Source: Pseudidiomarina insulisalsae
Lineage (GTDB): Bacteria > Pseudomonadota > Gammaproteobacteria > Enterobacterales > Alteromonadaceae
Assembly: GCF_003987065.1 (NCBI RefSeq)
Contig: NZ_PIPY01000008.1
Span: 62,001-126,000, forward strand
Reading direction: 5' to 3'
DNA: 64,000 nt
The notes under the pieces were generated by a model that was given only the letters and a program-made list of their open reading frames with translations, searched no databases and had not been told where the DNA came from. Shown here one piece after another: positions 9,956 through 22,489 of this stretch (positions are counted from its first letter, which is position 1; the number at the start of each line of letters is the position of its first letter). Position numbers and translations under genes: made by a program.

Positions 9956-10968
9956 GAGCTGATAAAGTCGGGTTCCTGTGCTGGTGCACAAAGCAACACA
10001 ATGATATGACAGTAGAGGGTGGCAAGATCTTCCCCCGAGTCGCGCTTAAAGGCATATTCCAGCCTTACCAGCAGGCGACTAAGGCGGGCGAGGTGAGCAG
10101 CGCTCACACGTTTGGCAAACGCCTGGTAGGCGGCCTCCTGACTACGCCAGATGCCCAGCTGCGCATAATCCCGCAGTTGCAGGCGACCTTGTTGCAGCCG
10201 CTCAAGCTTTTCCAGCTCGCGCTGTAACATCCAGTTCAGAATGGCCGTCTCGGCTTCTTCTTCCAGCAAGCGCTGTAAGCGTTTTAATGCGCTTTTTAGA
10301 TCACCCGCCAGAATTGCTTCCTGTAACGCAAATACGCTGAACCGGCTTTGGTCCTGTGCGGCGTCGGTGACCACCGCAGGTGTCAGCGGCTGTGGCATAT
10401 CCATTAACGCAAGTTTTTGCAATTCCTGATCAAGCGCCAGTAAATTGCCCTCAAACCAGTCGGCTAACAGCTGGGTTGCCTCGCTGGTCAGCGACAATTC
10501 ATAGCGCTGGCTACGTTGTTGAATGAAAGCAGGCAGTTGGCGGCGCTCAGGACTATTGGCCTGCACCACCGGACCGGCCTGCTGCAACAACTGAAACCAT
10601 TTGGCTTTTTGTTGTTCCTGTTTCAGTTTTGGTCCGGTAATGACTAAAATCTGGTCCTCAGGCAACTCGGCGCAGTAACGCTTGAGCGCTTCGGCACCGT
10701 CGCGTCCGGGTTTGGCTTCAGGTAACTCGAGTTCCATCAGGCGCAGGCTGGAAAACAAGCCAAGGTTGGCACTTTGCTGCTGCAACTGGCTCCAGTCGAA
10801 CTGACTGTCCTGCATCAAACGCTGGCGCTCATCGATGCCTTGCTGGCGTGCCTGCTGGCGAATCAACTGTAAAGCGTCATCGACCAGCAGGGGGGTATCA
10901 CCAAACACGCAGAGCAATGCCGGCAAGCCATGGCGTTGCAGATGATTGGCGAGTTCACCCAGTTGCAT
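9943..10968 (-). CDS. holA: DNA polymerase III subunit delta HolA
   Basis: Delta subunit of the clamp loader; it opens the beta sliding clamp. At 341 aa the length matches the family. It begins MQLGELANHLQRHGLPALLCVFGDTPLLVDDALQ and has the divergent AAA+-like layout with no Walker A motif. It lies between lptE (2 bp upstream) and nadD (13 bp overlap), the usual leuS-lptE-holA-nadD order. Confidence 0.96.
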   Translation of the reverse strand: MQLGELANHLQRHGLPALLCVFGDTPLLVDDALQLIRQQARQQGIDERQRLMQDSQFDWSQLQQQSANLGLFSSLRLMELELPEAKPGRDGAEALKRYCAELPEDQILVITGPKLKQEQQKAKWFQLLQQAGPVVQANSPERRQLPAFIQQRSQRYELSLTSEATQLLADWFEGNLLALDQELQKLALMDMPQPLTPAVVTDAAQDQSRFSVFALQEAILAGDLKSALKRLQRLLEEEAETAILNWMLQRELEKLERLQQGRLQLRDYAQLGIWRSQEAAYQAFAKRVSAAHLARLSRLLVRLEYAFKRDSGEDLATLYCHIIVLLCAPAQEPDFISSCYA

Positions 10969-10970
10969 CG

Positions 10971-11459
10971 TTAATTCTCCGCAAGTTGCGCAATCACCTG
11001 GCGCAGCATACGTTGTGCGGCTTGCTCACGCATTTCAGCGACCAACAGTTCACGTTCGCGAGTTTTTGCCAGGGCGAAATTCGGGTCATCCTGATAATCA
11101 CGGAATACTTCAACCTGCAGGTTGCGCGTCGCGCCATTACGTTTAATAAGCCGGTAGTCGACGGTATAAATCAGTTCATATTCCGCCACCTGACCGCTGG
11201 CCGATAAGCTCAGGGTGCGACGGCTAAGACGATCGCCGAGAATGTCGATGCGTACGACATCACCCTGTTCCACCAGCTCAGCGCCTGCCAGAGTAAAGCG
11301 CTGGCGCGCCTGCTCAGCGAATTCACTGAACTGTGGCGCATTAATCGCCACTCGCTCCAGATCAGCCGGCAGTTGATAGCTGCCGCGCAACTGAAAACCA
11401 CAGCCGCTCAGCGCGAGCGTCAGCCAGAATACCGCCAGGACAAGCGCTAGTCTACGCAT
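10971..11459 (-). CDS. lptE: LPS-assembly lipoprotein LptE
   Basis: Outer-membrane lipoprotein that plugs LptD and takes part in LPS export. The signal peptide has lipobox LALSGC followed by GFQLRGSYQLP, a LptE signature. The frame extends upstream into leuS, but the ATG at 11459 (MRRLALVLAVFW, 162 aa) is the sensible start, as it gives a normal signal peptide and lies 1 bp after the leuS stop. Confidence 0.95.
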   Translation of the reverse strand: MRRLALVLAVFWLTLALSGCGFQLRGSYQLPADLERVAINAPQFSEFAEQARQRFTLAGAELVEQGDVVRIDILGDRLSRRTLSLSASGQVAEYELIYTVDYRLIKRNGATRNLQVEVFRDYQDDPNFALAKTRERELLVAEMREQAAQRMLRQVIAQLAEN

Positions 11460-11460
11460 C

Positions 11461-14073
<2,613 letters not shown>

Positions 14074-14102
14074 TTAATCGGCGGCGAAAAATAAACGCGA
14101 AC

Positions 14103-14297
14103 TTACAGTGCGAACCACATCAATAACATAACTACGATACCGGCGAGGCCGAAAAAGCCGTATTCCCAACGCTCGCGTTGCTCACTGTCGCGATCTTCCG
14201 GATTACGGTGAAAAAGGAACATGCCAAGACTTGAAACGCCTAACGCACCCGAGGCAGTTAGCACGGCAAAAAGAATAGCAGCCAGGATATTTTCCAT
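14103..14297 (-). CDS. Small membrane protein of unknown function (64 aa)
   Basis: Not recognised. The 64-residue product has two hydrophobic segments (about residues 4-27 and 47-63) around a charged loop, NPEDRDSEQRERWEYG, so it is probably an inner-membrane hairpin. It sits in the same direction between lnt (55 bp upstream) and leuS (29 bp downstream), in a row of conserved genes, which argues that it is real. No catalytic motif is visible. Confidence 0.7.
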   Translation of the reverse strand: MENILAAILFAVLTASGALGVSSLGMFLFHRNPEDRDSEQRERWEYGFFGLAGIVVMLLMWFAL

Positions 14298-14352
14298 AAT
14301 GTGTTCTCACTCTGAATGAATAGACCCGAAAATTACGTACAGTTTACTGATT

Positions 14353-15882
14353 TTAACGGCGAATGACTACGGCTAATGCGCCACCGAACAGGATCAAAAG
14401 TGCCAGCGCCCAGGCGCCCCAGTGACCCCACAGCGCATAAGGAGTGATGCCTTGCACCAAAGGGACCTCAGCGGATAGTGTCGTTGCGGTAAATTGCGGC
14501 GCGCGCGCCAGCCAGCGGCCCTGCGCGTCGGTGATACCGGTAATGCCGCTGTTGGTCGCGCGAATTAATGGCCGTGCAAGTTCGATGGCACGCATGCGGG
14601 CAATTTGCATGTGTTGCGCCGGACCGTGAGAGCGGCCGAACCAGGTATCGTTGCTGACAGTAAGTAAAAAATCAGTCGCCGGAGTGAAATTGGCCCAGAC
14701 CTGTTGTGGAAAGGCTATCTCATAACAGATGGCGGTCGTGAATTGCCAGCCATGGGCGCGCAGCGGTGCCTGCACGTAGTCACCGCGGCTGAACGATGAC
14801 ATGGGTAAATTAAATAAAGGCGCTAACGGACGCATTAAGTCGCCAAAAGGTACGAATTCGCCAATCGGCAGCAACTGATGTTTGCGAAAGCGGTTGCTAT
14901 GGCCATGGTGGTAGGGTTCTTCGACGCCGGTGCTACCGTCCTGCCCCAGCGCAATAACTGAGTTGTAATAGTCACTGCCCTCGATATCGATAATACCGGT
15001 AATCAGTCCGGTCTCGGTTTCGACCATTTCATCGTGAATAATTGCCAGAATATCATCGGTATAAGGCTCGGGCATGGTAACCGCCGACTCAGGCCAGACA
15101 ATGACATCATGCGCATTGTATAACTGACGGGTCAGATCCAGGTATTGGTTCAGGTTTGGCCAATGCTGGTCAGGATCCCATTTAATCGACTGGCTAATAT
15201 TGCCCTGGACAATGCCTATTTTAGCTTTCTCACCAGTGGTGGAAACGGCATTGAGCTGGCTTAACAGCAGCGGCAACAGTAGTAAACCGGCAATTACAGT
15301 AGGGGGCTGCCAGCTACGGCGTTCGATAAAGCGTACGGTCAGCAGTGCGATGGTGATGAGCACCAGTCCAAGGCCGGTTCCGCCAAACCAGGTGGCATAG
15401 CCGCTCAGCCAGTTATCGGTCTGGGTATAGCCCAAATCAAGCCAGGGGAAGCCGGTCAGTAACCACCCCCGTAAACTCTCAGCAATCAGCCAGGTCAGCG
15501 GCAGACTCCAGTAGGCGAGGGGATGCACGCGCGTAGCGAGCCAGCGCCAGAGAAACAGCGCAAGTGCCGGAAACAAACTCAGATAGGCAAACAATAACAA
15601 CAGAATAGCGACCGAGGCGATGGGATGCAGTCCGCCAAAGGTATCAATGCTAACGTAGATCCAGCTTAAGCCAGCGGCGAACCAACCCAGGCCGAAATAA
15701 TAGCCCAGGCGCCAGGCATTGGCCGGCGTCTTCTGACGGGTAAGCCAGATCAGCGCTGGTAGAACAATGAAAGGCAACCAGGCCTGCGCAAAGGGCGCGT
15801 AGCTAAAGACCAGCAACGCGCCGAGCACAAGACAGGCAATACGGCTCAGAGCCGCTTGCCAGCGCCGTTTACTTACCGGCAT
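14353..15882 (-). CDS. lnt: Apolipoprotein N-acyltransferase Lnt
   Basis: Inner-membrane enzyme that adds the third acyl chain to lipoproteins. It has 509 aa with about six N-terminal membrane helices, then a periplasmic nitrilase domain with the expected triad: Glu in VIVWPESAVTMP, Lys in RKHQLLPIGEFVPFG and Cys in TTAICYEIAFP. A last helix near the C-terminus is followed by VIRR. It lies 2 bp after corC. Lipoproteins RlpA and LptE encoded nearby are likely substrates. Confidence 0.97.
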   Translation of the reverse strand: MPVSKRRWQAALSRIACLVLGALLVFSYAPFAQAWLPFIVLPALIWLTRQKTPANAWRLGYYFGLGWFAAGLSWIYVSIDTFGGLHPIASVAILLLLFAYLSLFPALALFLWRWLATRVHPLAYWSLPLTWLIAESLRGWLLTGFPWLDLGYTQTDNWLSGYATWFGGTGLGLVLITIALLTVRFIERRSWQPPTVIAGLLLLPLLLSQLNAVSTTGEKAKIGIVQGNISQSIKWDPDQHWPNLNQYLDLTRQLYNAHDVIVWPESAVTMPEPYTDDILAIIHDEMVETETGLITGIIDIEGSDYYNSVIALGQDGSTGVEEPYHHGHSNRFRKHQLLPIGEFVPFGDLMRPLAPLFNLPMSSFSRGDYVQAPLRAHGWQFTTAICYEIAFPQQVWANFTPATDFLLTVSNDTWFGRSHGPAQHMQIARMRAIELARPLIRATNSGITGITDAQGRWLARAPQFTATTLSAEVPLVQGITPYALWGHWGAWALALLILFGGALAVVIRR

Positions 15883-15884
15883 GG

Positions 15885-16766
15885 TTAGCTTTCCGCTTCG
15901 TCGACCGCCGGTACTTCAGGGAAGCTTACCTGCAGCTGCTGGATGCGCCGCTTATCGGCGCCGGTCACTTTAAAGTTAATACCGCCAATGGCAATTTCTT
16001 CACCTGGCTTTGGCAGATGGCCAAAGCCGTGCGCGACCATGCCGCCAATGGTGTCGTATTCCTCGTCACCAAACTGGGTATCAAAATAGTCGTTAAAGTC
16101 TTCGATGGTGGTGAGGGCTTTTACCGAATAGCGGGACTTATTAATCCGGCGGATATCGGCTTTGGTGTCCTCGGTGTAGTCGGTTTCATCTTCAATTTCA
16201 CCGACAATCTCTTCCAGAATATCTTCAATCGTCACCAGACCTGAGACGCCGCCGTATTCATCGACAACGATGGCCATGTGGTAACGTTGTGAACGGAATT
16301 CTTTGAGCAGCACATCAACGCGTTTGCCTTCCGGTACAATCACGGCCGGGCGAATTACCTTGGTCAGCGCGAATTCATCATCGGTCATGCCAAAGCCATA
16401 GGCCAGCAGGTCCTTAGCCAGCAAAATACCTTCAACATGGTCCTTGTTTTCACTGATGACCGGGTAGCGGCTGTGCTGGGCATCAATGACAATGGACAGA
16501 AACTCATCGACTTTCTGATTGATATCAATGGTTACCATCTGTGAACGCGGCACCATAATGTCCCGGACTTTGAGTTCGGCGACATCAAGCACGCCCTCAA
16601 TCATTTCTTTAGTGTCGTTATCGATCAGATCGCGCTCTTCGGCGTCCTGAATTAAATCGACGAGTTCTTCACGGCTGTTCGGCTCTCCGGTAAATAGCTG
16701 CAACAGTTTGGTTGCCCACGATTTACTCGCAGAACCGCTGGTAGAGTGGGGATGGTCATCGCTCAT
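15885..16766 (-). CDS. corC: CorC/YbeX family CBS-domain protein
   Basis: Cytoplasmic protein of 293 aa with two CBS repeats (about residues 68-190: [43 protein letters not shown]) and a C-terminal CorC_HlyC domain. It is linked to magnesium/cobalt efflux in enterics and, through ybeZYX, to ribosome and heat-stress physiology. The ybeZ(phoH)-ybeY-ybeX(corC)-lnt order is conserved here, with an 18-bp gap after ybeY. Confidence 0.94.
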   Translation of the reverse strand: MSDDHPHSTSGSASKSWATKLLQLFTGEPNSREELVDLIQDAEERDLIDNDTKEMIEGVLDVAELKVRDIMVPRSQMVTIDINQKVDEFLSIVIDAQHSRYPVISENKDHVEGILLAKDLLAYGFGMTDDEFALTKVIRPAVIVPEGKRVDVLLKEFRSQRYHMAIVVDEYGGVSGLVTIEDILEEIVGEIEDETDYTEDTKADIRRINKSRYSVKALTTIEDFNDYFDTQFGDEEYDTIGGMVAHGFGHLPKPGEEIAIGGINFKVTGADKRRIQQLQVSFPEVPAVDEAES

Positions 16767-16784
16767 TAGCTGGTTTTGCTCCGT

Positions 16785-17258
16785 TTAGTCACCAACTTCG
16801 GCATAAGGATCAGCAAACCCTAAGCCGGATAAAATGCTTGTCTCGAGGCGTTCCATCTGGTCTGCCTCGGCATCTTCAATATGGTCATAACCTAGCAAAT
16901 GCAAGGTTCCATGTACAATCATATGTGCCCAGTGGGCATGTTCTGTTTTGCCCTGTTCCTGTGCCTCTTTTGCCACCACCGGGGCGCAGACAATAAGATC
17001 ACCCAACAAGGTAACCGGCATTGGAACAGGGGCTGTAAAAGGAAACGATAGCACATTCGTGGCGTAATCGCGCTCACGATAGGCAAGATTCAATTCGCGG
17101 CCTTCCTCTTCGTCAACAATACGCACGGTGAGTTCTGCCGCACCTTGTTGGCACTGATGGCCGGCCAGTGCTGCCGCAACCCAACGTTCAATATCCTCTT
17201 GGGTAGGTAATCGTGTGGCAGCAGAGGCGATTTGCAGATCGACGGTCAGCTCGTTCAT
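16785..17258 (-). CDS. ybeY: rRNA maturation endoribonuclease YbeY
   Basis: UPF0054 metalloprotein of 157 aa implicated in 16S rRNA 3'-end maturation and 70S quality control. The zinc motif H-x3-H-x5-H is clear in [11 protein letters not shown], preceded by the family block NVLSFPF. The ATG overlaps the phoH stop by 4 bp, so YbeY and the PhoH ATPase are probably co-translated, as in many gammaproteobacteria. Confidence 0.96.
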   Translation of the reverse strand: MNELTVDLQIASAATRLPTQEDIERWVAAALAGHQCQQGAAELTVRIVDEEEGRELNLAYRERDYATNVLSFPFTAPVPMPVTLLGDLIVCAPVVAKEAQEQGKTEHAHWAHMIVHGTLHLLGYDHIEDAEADQMERLETSILSGLGFADPYAEVGD

Positions 17259-18241
17259 GCGCGGGTGTCGAAATCTTCGTAGGCCTGCACAATGCGCTGC
17301 ACCACAGGGTGTCGCACGACATCGCCAGCCTGGAAAAAAGTAAAGCTGATGTCGTTCACATCGCGCAAGACTTCAATAACATGGCGCAGACCTGATTTTT
17401 GTCCGCGCGGCAGGTCCACCTGGGTGATATCGCCGGTGATGACCGCGCGCGAATTAAAGCCAATACGGGTCAGGAACATTTTCATTTGTTCGCAGGTCGT
17501 GTTCTGGCTTTCATCGAGAATAATAAAGGCATCATTCAGGGTGCGTCCGCGCATGTAAGCCAGCGGGGCTACCTCTATCACGTTGCGCTCAATCAGCTTC
17601 TCTACCCGTTCAAAGCCGAGCATTTCAAATAGCGCGTCATAAAGAGGACGTAAATAGGGGTCGACTTTCTGTGCCAGGTCACCTGGCAAAAAGCCGAGTT
17701 TCTCGCCAGCTTCAACAGCCGGACGGGTCAGCAAAATACGGCGAATTTCCTGACGCTCCAGGGCATCGACGGCGCAGGCAACCGCAAGATAGGTCTTGCC
17801 CGTACCTGCAGGCCCCACACCGAAATTCACATCATGGCTTAAAATGGCGCGGACGTACTCTGCCTGGTTATGATTACGTGGTTTGATCATGCCACGCTTG
17901 GTTTTAATGTGCGTCATCTTCTCTGCCGCCGGGTCGCCTTTGCCTTGCTCCAGCACGTTTGCCTGCTGAATTGCCAGATGCACCTGTTGGGGCTCAATTT
18001 CGCCCGGTTGGCCTTTGACAGTGGCAGTTTCGACATAGAGTTCGCGCAATAGTTTGGCCGCTGCTTTGACGGTGTGCTCGGGGCCAATCAGACGAAAGGC
18101 TTCGTTGCGGTAGGTAATTTCAATGCCAAGGCGCCGTTCAATGTGTTTCAGATTCTCATCGAACGGCCCGCAGAGTTCGGCCAGACGCCGGCTGTCGGCC
18201 GGCTCCAATTCAATATCAAGTGTCGTGAGCTGTGGACTCAA
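17255..18241 (-). CDS. ybeZ: PhoH family ATPase (YbeZ)
   Basis: Cytoplasmic NTPase of 328 aa with Walker [14 protein letters not shown], Walker [10 protein letters not shown] and an N-terminal KH-like region. It aligns closely with E. coli YbeZ, including [20 protein letters not shown]. The start appears to be TTG at 18241. No early ATG exists, the N-terminus [23 protein letters not shown] matches the family, and AAAGAGGT lies about 7 bases upstream. It is encoded 15 bp after miaB. Confidence 0.95.
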   Translation of the reverse strand: MSPQLTTLDIELEPADSRRLAELCGPFDENLKHIERRLGIEITYRNEAFRLIGPEHTVKAAAKLLRELYVETATVKGQPGEIEPQQVHLAIQQANVLEQGKGDPAAEKMTHIKTKRGMIKPRNHNQAEYVRAILSHDVNFGVGPAGTGKTYLAVACAVDALERQEIRRILLTRPAVEAGEKLGFLPGDLAQKVDPYLRPLYDALFEMLGFERVEKLIERNVIEVAPLAYMRGRTLNDAFIILDESQNTTCEQMKMFLTRIGFNSRAVITGDITQVDLPRGQKSGLRHVIEVLRDVNDISFTFFQAGDVVRHPVVQRIVQAYEDFDTRA

Positions 18242-18256
18242 ATGAACCTCTTTGTG

Positions 18257-19699
18257 TTACGACTGCTGTGGCGGAATGAAATTTGCCACACCCAACTCAT
18301 CGGGTTGGGTTTTCGACTGACGCGCGAGAATGGTTTGTGGTGCGGTATCCACCCGTAAGCCCATTTCATCTTCGACGCGAATCACTTCGCCACGCAGTGA
18401 GTTTGCAAAAACATCGGTAATCGCCACGTCGACAAATTTGCCAATCATACGTGGGTCACCCATAAAGTTAACCACCCGGTTGTTCTCGGTACGACCGCTC
18501 ATTTCCATCGGGTCTTTCTTTGATGGTCCAGTCACCAGAATGCGCTGTTCGGTGCCCAGCATGCGCCGTGCGTGATTATGGGCCTGCTGATTCAACCGTT
18601 GCTGCAGTATATGTAGGCGCTGCTTTTTCACTTCTTCGCTGACATCGTCTGGCAGATCAGCTGCCGGCGTGCCCGGACGCGCGCTGTAAATAAAGCTGAA
18701 GCTCAAGTCGAAGTCGACTGCCTGAATAAGATCCATGGTGGCTTCAAAATCGGCGTCGGTTTCACCAGGGAAGCCAATAATAAAGTCTGACGACATGGCA
18801 ATCTCAGGACGAATTTTCTTCAGCTTACGGATCTGACTCTTATACTCCAATGCCGTGTGGCCGCGCTTCATCAGCGTCAATACGCGGTCAGAGCCACTTT
18901 GCACCGGCAGGTGCAGGTGATTCACCAGCTCTGGAATCGTGGCATAGGCTTCAATAATGTCGTCGGTAAATTCAACCGGATGCGAGGTGGTGTAACGAAT
19001 GCGATCAATGCCATCAATGGCAGCAATCAGGTGCAGCAATTCGGAAAAACGACAAATAGAGCCGTCAAAGTGTTCACCACGGAACGCATTCACGTTTTGT
19101 CCCAATAGGTTGACCTCACGCACACCTTGCTCAGCCAGTTGCGCCACTTCATACAGCACATCATCGACCGGGCGGCTGACTTCTTCACCACGAGTATACG
19201 GCACGACACAGAAAGTGCAGTACTTACTGCAGCCTTCCATAATTGAAACGAATGCCGTGGGGCCTTCTGCTTTTGGCTCAGGCAAACGGTCGAACTTTTC
19301 AATTTCCGGAAACGAAATATCGACCATTGGTGTGTGGTGAGTTTGTACCTGTTTCACCATTTCCGGCAGGCGGTGCAACGTTTGCGGACCGAAGACGATA
19401 TCGACAAAAGGCGCGCGACTGCGAATGTGATCACCTTCTTGAGAGGCCACACAACCACCGACACCAATCACCAGCTCAGGCTTATGATCTTTTAAGGTTT
19501 TCCAACGACCAAGTTGATGGAACACTTTCTCTTGTGCTTTTTCGCGAATCGAACAGGTATTGAGCAGGATCAAATCAGCATCTTCTGGCTCTTCTGCGAC
19601 TTCATAGCCATGGGTTGCCTTCAGCAGATCAGCCATTTTAGCTGAGTCGTACTCATTCATCTGGCAGCCCCAAGTTTTGATGTATAACTTCTTGCTCAT
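18257..19699 (-). CDS. miaB: tRNA-2-methylthio-N6-isopentenyladenosine synthase MiaB
   Basis: Radical SAM methylthiotransferase acting on A37 of tRNAs. It has three parts: an N-terminal UPF0004 domain ([16 protein letters not shown], with the auxiliary-cluster cysteines), the radical SAM core with C-x3-C-x2-C in [16 protein letters not shown], and a C-terminal TRAM domain. The frame is open to 19768, but the ATG at 19699 ([11 protein letters not shown], 480 aa) matches E. coli MiaB. It is the first gene of the minus-strand run and, as in E. coli, lies next to ubiF. Confidence 0.97.
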   Translation of the reverse strand: MSKKLYIKTWGCQMNEYDSAKMADLLKATHGYEVAEEPEDADLILLNTCSIREKAQEKVFHQLGRWKTLKDHKPELVIGVGGCVASQEGDHIRSRAPFVDIVFGPQTLHRLPEMVKQVQTHHTPMVDISFPEIEKFDRLPEPKAEGPTAFVSIMEGCSKYCTFCVVPYTRGEEVSRPVDDVLYEVAQLAEQGVREVNLLGQNVNAFRGEHFDGSICRFSELLHLIAAIDGIDRIRYTTSHPVEFTDDIIEAYATIPELVNHLHLPVQSGSDRVLTLMKRGHTALEYKSQIRKLKKIRPEIAMSSDFIIGFPGETDADFEATMDLIQAVDFDLSFSFIYSARPGTPAADLPDDVSEEVKKQRLHILQQRLNQQAHNHARRMLGTEQRILVTGPSKKDPMEMSGRTENNRVVNFMGDPRMIGKFVDVAITDVFANSLRGEVIRVEDEMGLRVDTAPQTILARQSKTQPDELGVANFIPPQQS

Positions 19700-19764
19700 A
19701 AATTCGTTGCGCTCACTTGCGTTGGTGTATTTCAAAAGGGCCATTATTTTAGCCTGTTCTTTGC

Positions 19765-20649
19765 TCAACTGCCAACTTTGCCGCTTGTTTCTGCCTTGCG
19801 ACGGGTGCGAATTGCCAAATAACCGGCGACGGTAATGATCGCAGCCCCTGAGATCATGTGCCAGGTAATCGCTTCATCCCAGAACCAGTAGCCCATAAGC
19901 GCGGCAAAAATAACTGAACTGTAAGTAAAAACACCGACGCGGGCTGCTGGCGCCAAAGAAAATGCCTTGGTCATGCCCAATTGTCCGCCGACCGCCAGTA
20001 ACCCCATGACCAGTATGCCAAACCAATGTGCGGCAGCAATGGGTGAGCCGAGCCAGAACAGCGGTATTGCAGAGAGTAGTGTTGATAATGCGGAAAAATA
20101 AAATACTATTTTGCTGGACGATTCGGTCGCCGACATCTGCCTGATCAAGGTTTTGGTAAACGCCGCAAGACAGGCGGCAATGAAGGCTACGCCGACCACC
20201 GGTGACAAGCTGGTGGCGAATGGATTGAGAAAAATAAATACGCCAATAAAACCGATCGCGATTGCCAGCCAGGTCTGTGGCAGCACCGCTTCGGCAAAGG
20301 CAAAACGGCCAATAATTGGAATCAGAAAGGGCGACAGCAGCAACACCAGCGTCGCCTGCGCTAAAGGAATATGGGCAATGGCATAGAAAAACAGGTACAT
20401 AGCCGCCAGTCCGGCGAGACCGCGGCTCAAATGAAATCCCCAGGCTTTGGTTTTGAATGCACTTGGGCCTTTGCGCCACAACCACGGCAATAAAACGACA
20501 AAGGCCATTAAATTACGGAAAAATACCAATTGCTCCGAGGGCACATCAGTGCTCAGGTATTTCACCAATGCGCTAACACCCGCAAAGCAAAGTTCGGCCG
20601 CTAATACCAGTAGCGAAGCAATAACCACAGTACGTTGAGGAGTTTCCAT
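19765..20649 (-). CDS. EamA/DMT-superfamily permease
   Basis: Inner-membrane protein of 294 aa with about ten hydrophobic segments arranged as two EamA repeats (about residues 10-145 and 155-285). It has the usual start [19 protein letters not shown] and RAxxG-like [17 protein letters not shown]. The family exports metabolites or amino acids, and the substrate cannot be told here. It is 65 bp upstream of miaB, in the same direction, and divergent from ubiF. Confidence 0.88.
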   Translation of the reverse strand: METPQRTVVIASLLVLAAELCFAGVSALVKYLSTDVPSEQLVFFRNLMAFVVLLPWLWRKGPSAFKTKAWGFHLSRGLAGLAAMYLFFYAIAHIPLAQATLVLLLSPFLIPIIGRFAFAEAVLPQTWLAIAIGFIGVFIFLNPFATSLSPVVGVAFIAACLAAFTKTLIRQMSATESSSKIVFYFSALSTLLSAIPLFWLGSPIAAAHWFGILVMGLLAVGGQLGMTKAFSLAPAARVGVFTYSSVIFAALMGYWFWDEAITWHMISGAAIITVAGYLAIRTRRKAETSGKVGS

Positions 20650-20798
20650 AAGGGCCTGTTGGAAGGGTAAAACAAGTAGGCACTATCTTATCATGTTCTG
20701 CAAATGACTACTTAGCGCTGTTTTTACCCGTGCTAGAGTATCTTCTTAAGGTAAGATTTTTTATTATGCTGAAAACCAACGACATACTGGAAGATATT

Positions 20799-21935
20799 AT
20801 GCATGTGGTTATCGTAGGGGGCGGTCTGGTAGGCGCAAGTGCAGCGGTCGCCGCCGTTCGCGACGGACATCAGGTCACCTTGCTCGAACTCGGGCAGTCA
20901 CCGGATCAAACGCCAGCGAGCGAAAGTTGGGATCTGCGTATTTCATCGGTGCACGACAACAACGTGGACTGGCTTGCCAGCCTGGGCGTCTGGCACGCTG
21001 TAAACCGCGCAAGGTTCTTTGACTACCAGGCGTTAAGCGTCACCACCCGCGACCGCCAGACGGTCGAATTTGAGGCGTCAGAAGTCGGCGCTGAACGCTT
21101 AGGCGTCATGGTTGAAAACGACGCATTAATCCGCGCGTGCTGGCAGGTACTGCGCACCAGCCCACAGGTAAACCTGCTGGCGCAATGCCAGGTAACCTCT
21201 TATCAGCTGGGGTCACAGCAATTAGTGCTTAGCGACGGACAAACACTGGCTTATGACTTACTTATAGGTGCCGATGGTACCCATTCGCAAGTCGCCAAAG
21301 CTGCAGGTATTGGCATGCGCGGCTGGGACTACGATATGCGCTGCTTGCTTGCTATCGCCGATGTCGAACAACCGTTACCCGCCAAAACCTGGGAAATTTT
21401 TCGCGCCGAGGGGCCTTATGCTTTATTGCCCCTGGGCAAGCATCTTGCATGTTTGATCGACTATCGCGCCGAACAGACCTGGCGCGGTGCCGACGACAGT
21501 GTTATAGCCGATGAGTTGCAACAGACGTTCACGCCTCACATTGGCGATTTTCGTTTACAAAAGTCAGCGAGCTTTCCGTTGCGCCGGCAACGTGCCTTGC
21601 GTTATACAGATGGCCATCATGTGGCTTTAGTGGGGGATGCGGCACACAGTATTCATCCTTTAGCCGGTCAGGGCGTGAACCTTGGCTTTGTCGACGTGCA
21701 GTGCTTATTGACTGAACTTGGTCAAAAGCCTGTCGCTGACGCCTTATTGGCGTACGAGCGACAACAAATGAAAACTAATCAACAAATGATGCGTATGATG
21801 GATGCCATTCATGTCGGTTTTCGTAGTCGGCACCTGTTCAGCCGGCTCGCAGTAGCGGTTGGATTAGGAGCAGTGGCTAACGTCGCGCCGCTCAAACGAC
21901 AGATTATTCAAGCTGCGATGGGAAGGACAAAATGA
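20799..21935 (+). CDS. ubiF: FAD-dependent ubiquinone-biosynthesis hydroxylase (UbiF type)
   Basis: Flavin monooxygenase of the UbiH/UbiF/VisC family. The FAD fold starts at once with VIVGGGLVGASAA. LLIGADGTHS and VALVGDAAHSIHPLAGQGVNLGF are the NAD(P)H/FAD and ribityl-binding motifs. UbiF rather than UbiH is chosen because the gene is divergent from the miaB side, as in E. coli. The frame is open to 20730, but ATG 20799 (378 aa) follows GGAAG and places the Rossmann motif at the start. The stop overlaps the next gene by 4 bp. Confidence 0.88.
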   Translation: MHVVIVGGGLVGASAAVAAVRDGHQVTLLELGQSPDQTPASESWDLRISSVHDNNVDWLASLGVWHAVNRARFFDYQALSVTTRDRQTVEFEASEVGAERLGVMVENDALIRACWQVLRTSPQVNLLAQCQVTSYQLGSQQLVLSDGQTLAYDLLIGADGTHSQVAKAAGIGMRGWDYDMRCLLAIADVEQPLPAKTWEIFRAEGPYALLPLGKHLACLIDYRAEQTWRGADDSVIADELQQTFTPHIGDFRLQKSASFPLRRQRALRYTDGHHVALVGDAAHSIHPLAGQGVNLGFVDVQCLLTELGQKPVADALLAYERQQMKTNQQMMRMMDAIHVGFRSRHLFSRLAVAVGLGAVANVAPLKRQIIQAAMGRTK

Positions 21936-22153
21936 GTCAAAAACTTGCATGGGTCATGATCAGTGGCCTGCTGTTGAGCGGCTGCTCCGCCGCAGGCTGG
22001 TATTACAGCTGGCAGGATGAGAGGCTCGAACGCTGTCGTGAACTGCACTCGGAAAGTCAGCGTATGGAGTGCGAGCGACGCGCGACAGAAAGCTATGAAG
22101 AGTATCAGCGAAAACGTCAGCAAGTACTGAAAGATGCTGAAAAGAAGACATAA
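21932..22153 (+). CDS. Small lipoprotein of unknown function (73 aa)
   Basis: The product has a short signal peptide with lipobox LLLSGC (Cys18) and a mature part of about 55 residues that is highly charged and probably helical (ERLERCRELHSESQRMECE, then RRATESYEEYQRKRQQVLK). Two further Cys could pair. The ATG overlaps the ubiF stop (ATGA), so it is co-translated with a ubiquinone enzyme. A strong terminator follows. The family is not recognised. Confidence 0.75.
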   Translation: MSQKLAWVMISGLLLSGCSAAGWYYSWQDERLERCRELHSESQRMECERRATESYEEYQRKRQQVLKDAEKKT

Positions 22154-22156
22154 AAA

Positions 22157-22182
22157 AACCGCCAGCTGGCGGTTCTTTTTTT
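22157..22182 (+). terminator. Rho-independent terminator after the ubiF operon
   Basis: A perfect palindrome, AACCGCCAGCTGGCGGTT (22157-22174), follows the lipoprotein stop directly and is trailed by C and seven T. The A-run on the other side lets it also stop the minus-strand tRNA operon, which reads towards it. Confidence 0.9.
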
Positions 22183-22209
22183 GCGTTGTTGCATTCACCA
22201 TCGTAAAGA

Positions 22210-22296
22210 TGGTGCGGAGGGGGGGACTTGAACCCCCACGAGCTTTCGCTCACTAGCACCTGAAGCTAGCGCGTCTACCAATTCCGCCACCCCCGC
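22210..22296 (-). tRNA. tRNA-Leu (anticodon CAG)
   Basis: Reads GCGGGGGTGGCGGAATTGG at its 5' end on the minus strand. The anticodon stem CTAGC/GCTAG encloses the loop TTCAGGT, giving anticodon CAG. There is a long variable arm (class II), the T-loop GTTCAAGTC, and an encoded CCA. It is the last gene of the five-tRNA operon. Confidence 0.96.
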
Positions 22297-22314
22297 AACA
22301 AGCAAGGGAAAGAG

Positions 22315-22389
22315 TGGCTGGGGTACCAGGATTTGAACCTGGGAATGGCGGGATCAAAACCCGCTGCCTTACCGCTTGGCTATACCCCA
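22315..22389 (-). tRNA. tRNA-Gln (anticodon TTG), copy 2
   Basis: 75-nt tRNA starting TGGGGTATAGCCAAGCGG. The anticodon stem GCGGG/CCCGC encloses the loop TTTTGAT, giving TTG. CCA is encoded after discriminator G. It is identical in sequence to the copy at 22415-22489, exactly 100 bp away, so the pair is a recent or gene-converted duplication. Confidence 0.97.
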
Positions 22390-22414
22390 ACTCTCGGTCA
22401 AACAGCTTCTAAGT

Positions 22415-22489
22415 TGGCTGGGGTACCAGGATTTGAACCTGGGAATGGCGGGATCAAAACCCGCTGCCTTACCGCTTGGCTATACCCCA
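22415..22489 (-). tRNA. tRNA-Gln (anticodon TTG), copy 1
   Basis: Identical to the neighbouring copy at 22315-22389, with the same TTTTGAT anticodon loop and encoded CCA. It is transcribed before the other copy in the Met-Leu-Gln-Gln-Leu operon, an order that recalls the E. coli metT-leuW-glnU-glnW operon. Confidence 0.97.

Noticed and set aside
19874-20485. 203-codon minus-strand frame
   Set aside because: It is a second frame inside the EamA permease gene, whose own frame has clear membrane-protein structure.
20640-20798. Specific promoter for ubiF
   Set aside because: No convincing -35/-10 pair could be chosen by eye in this divergent region.
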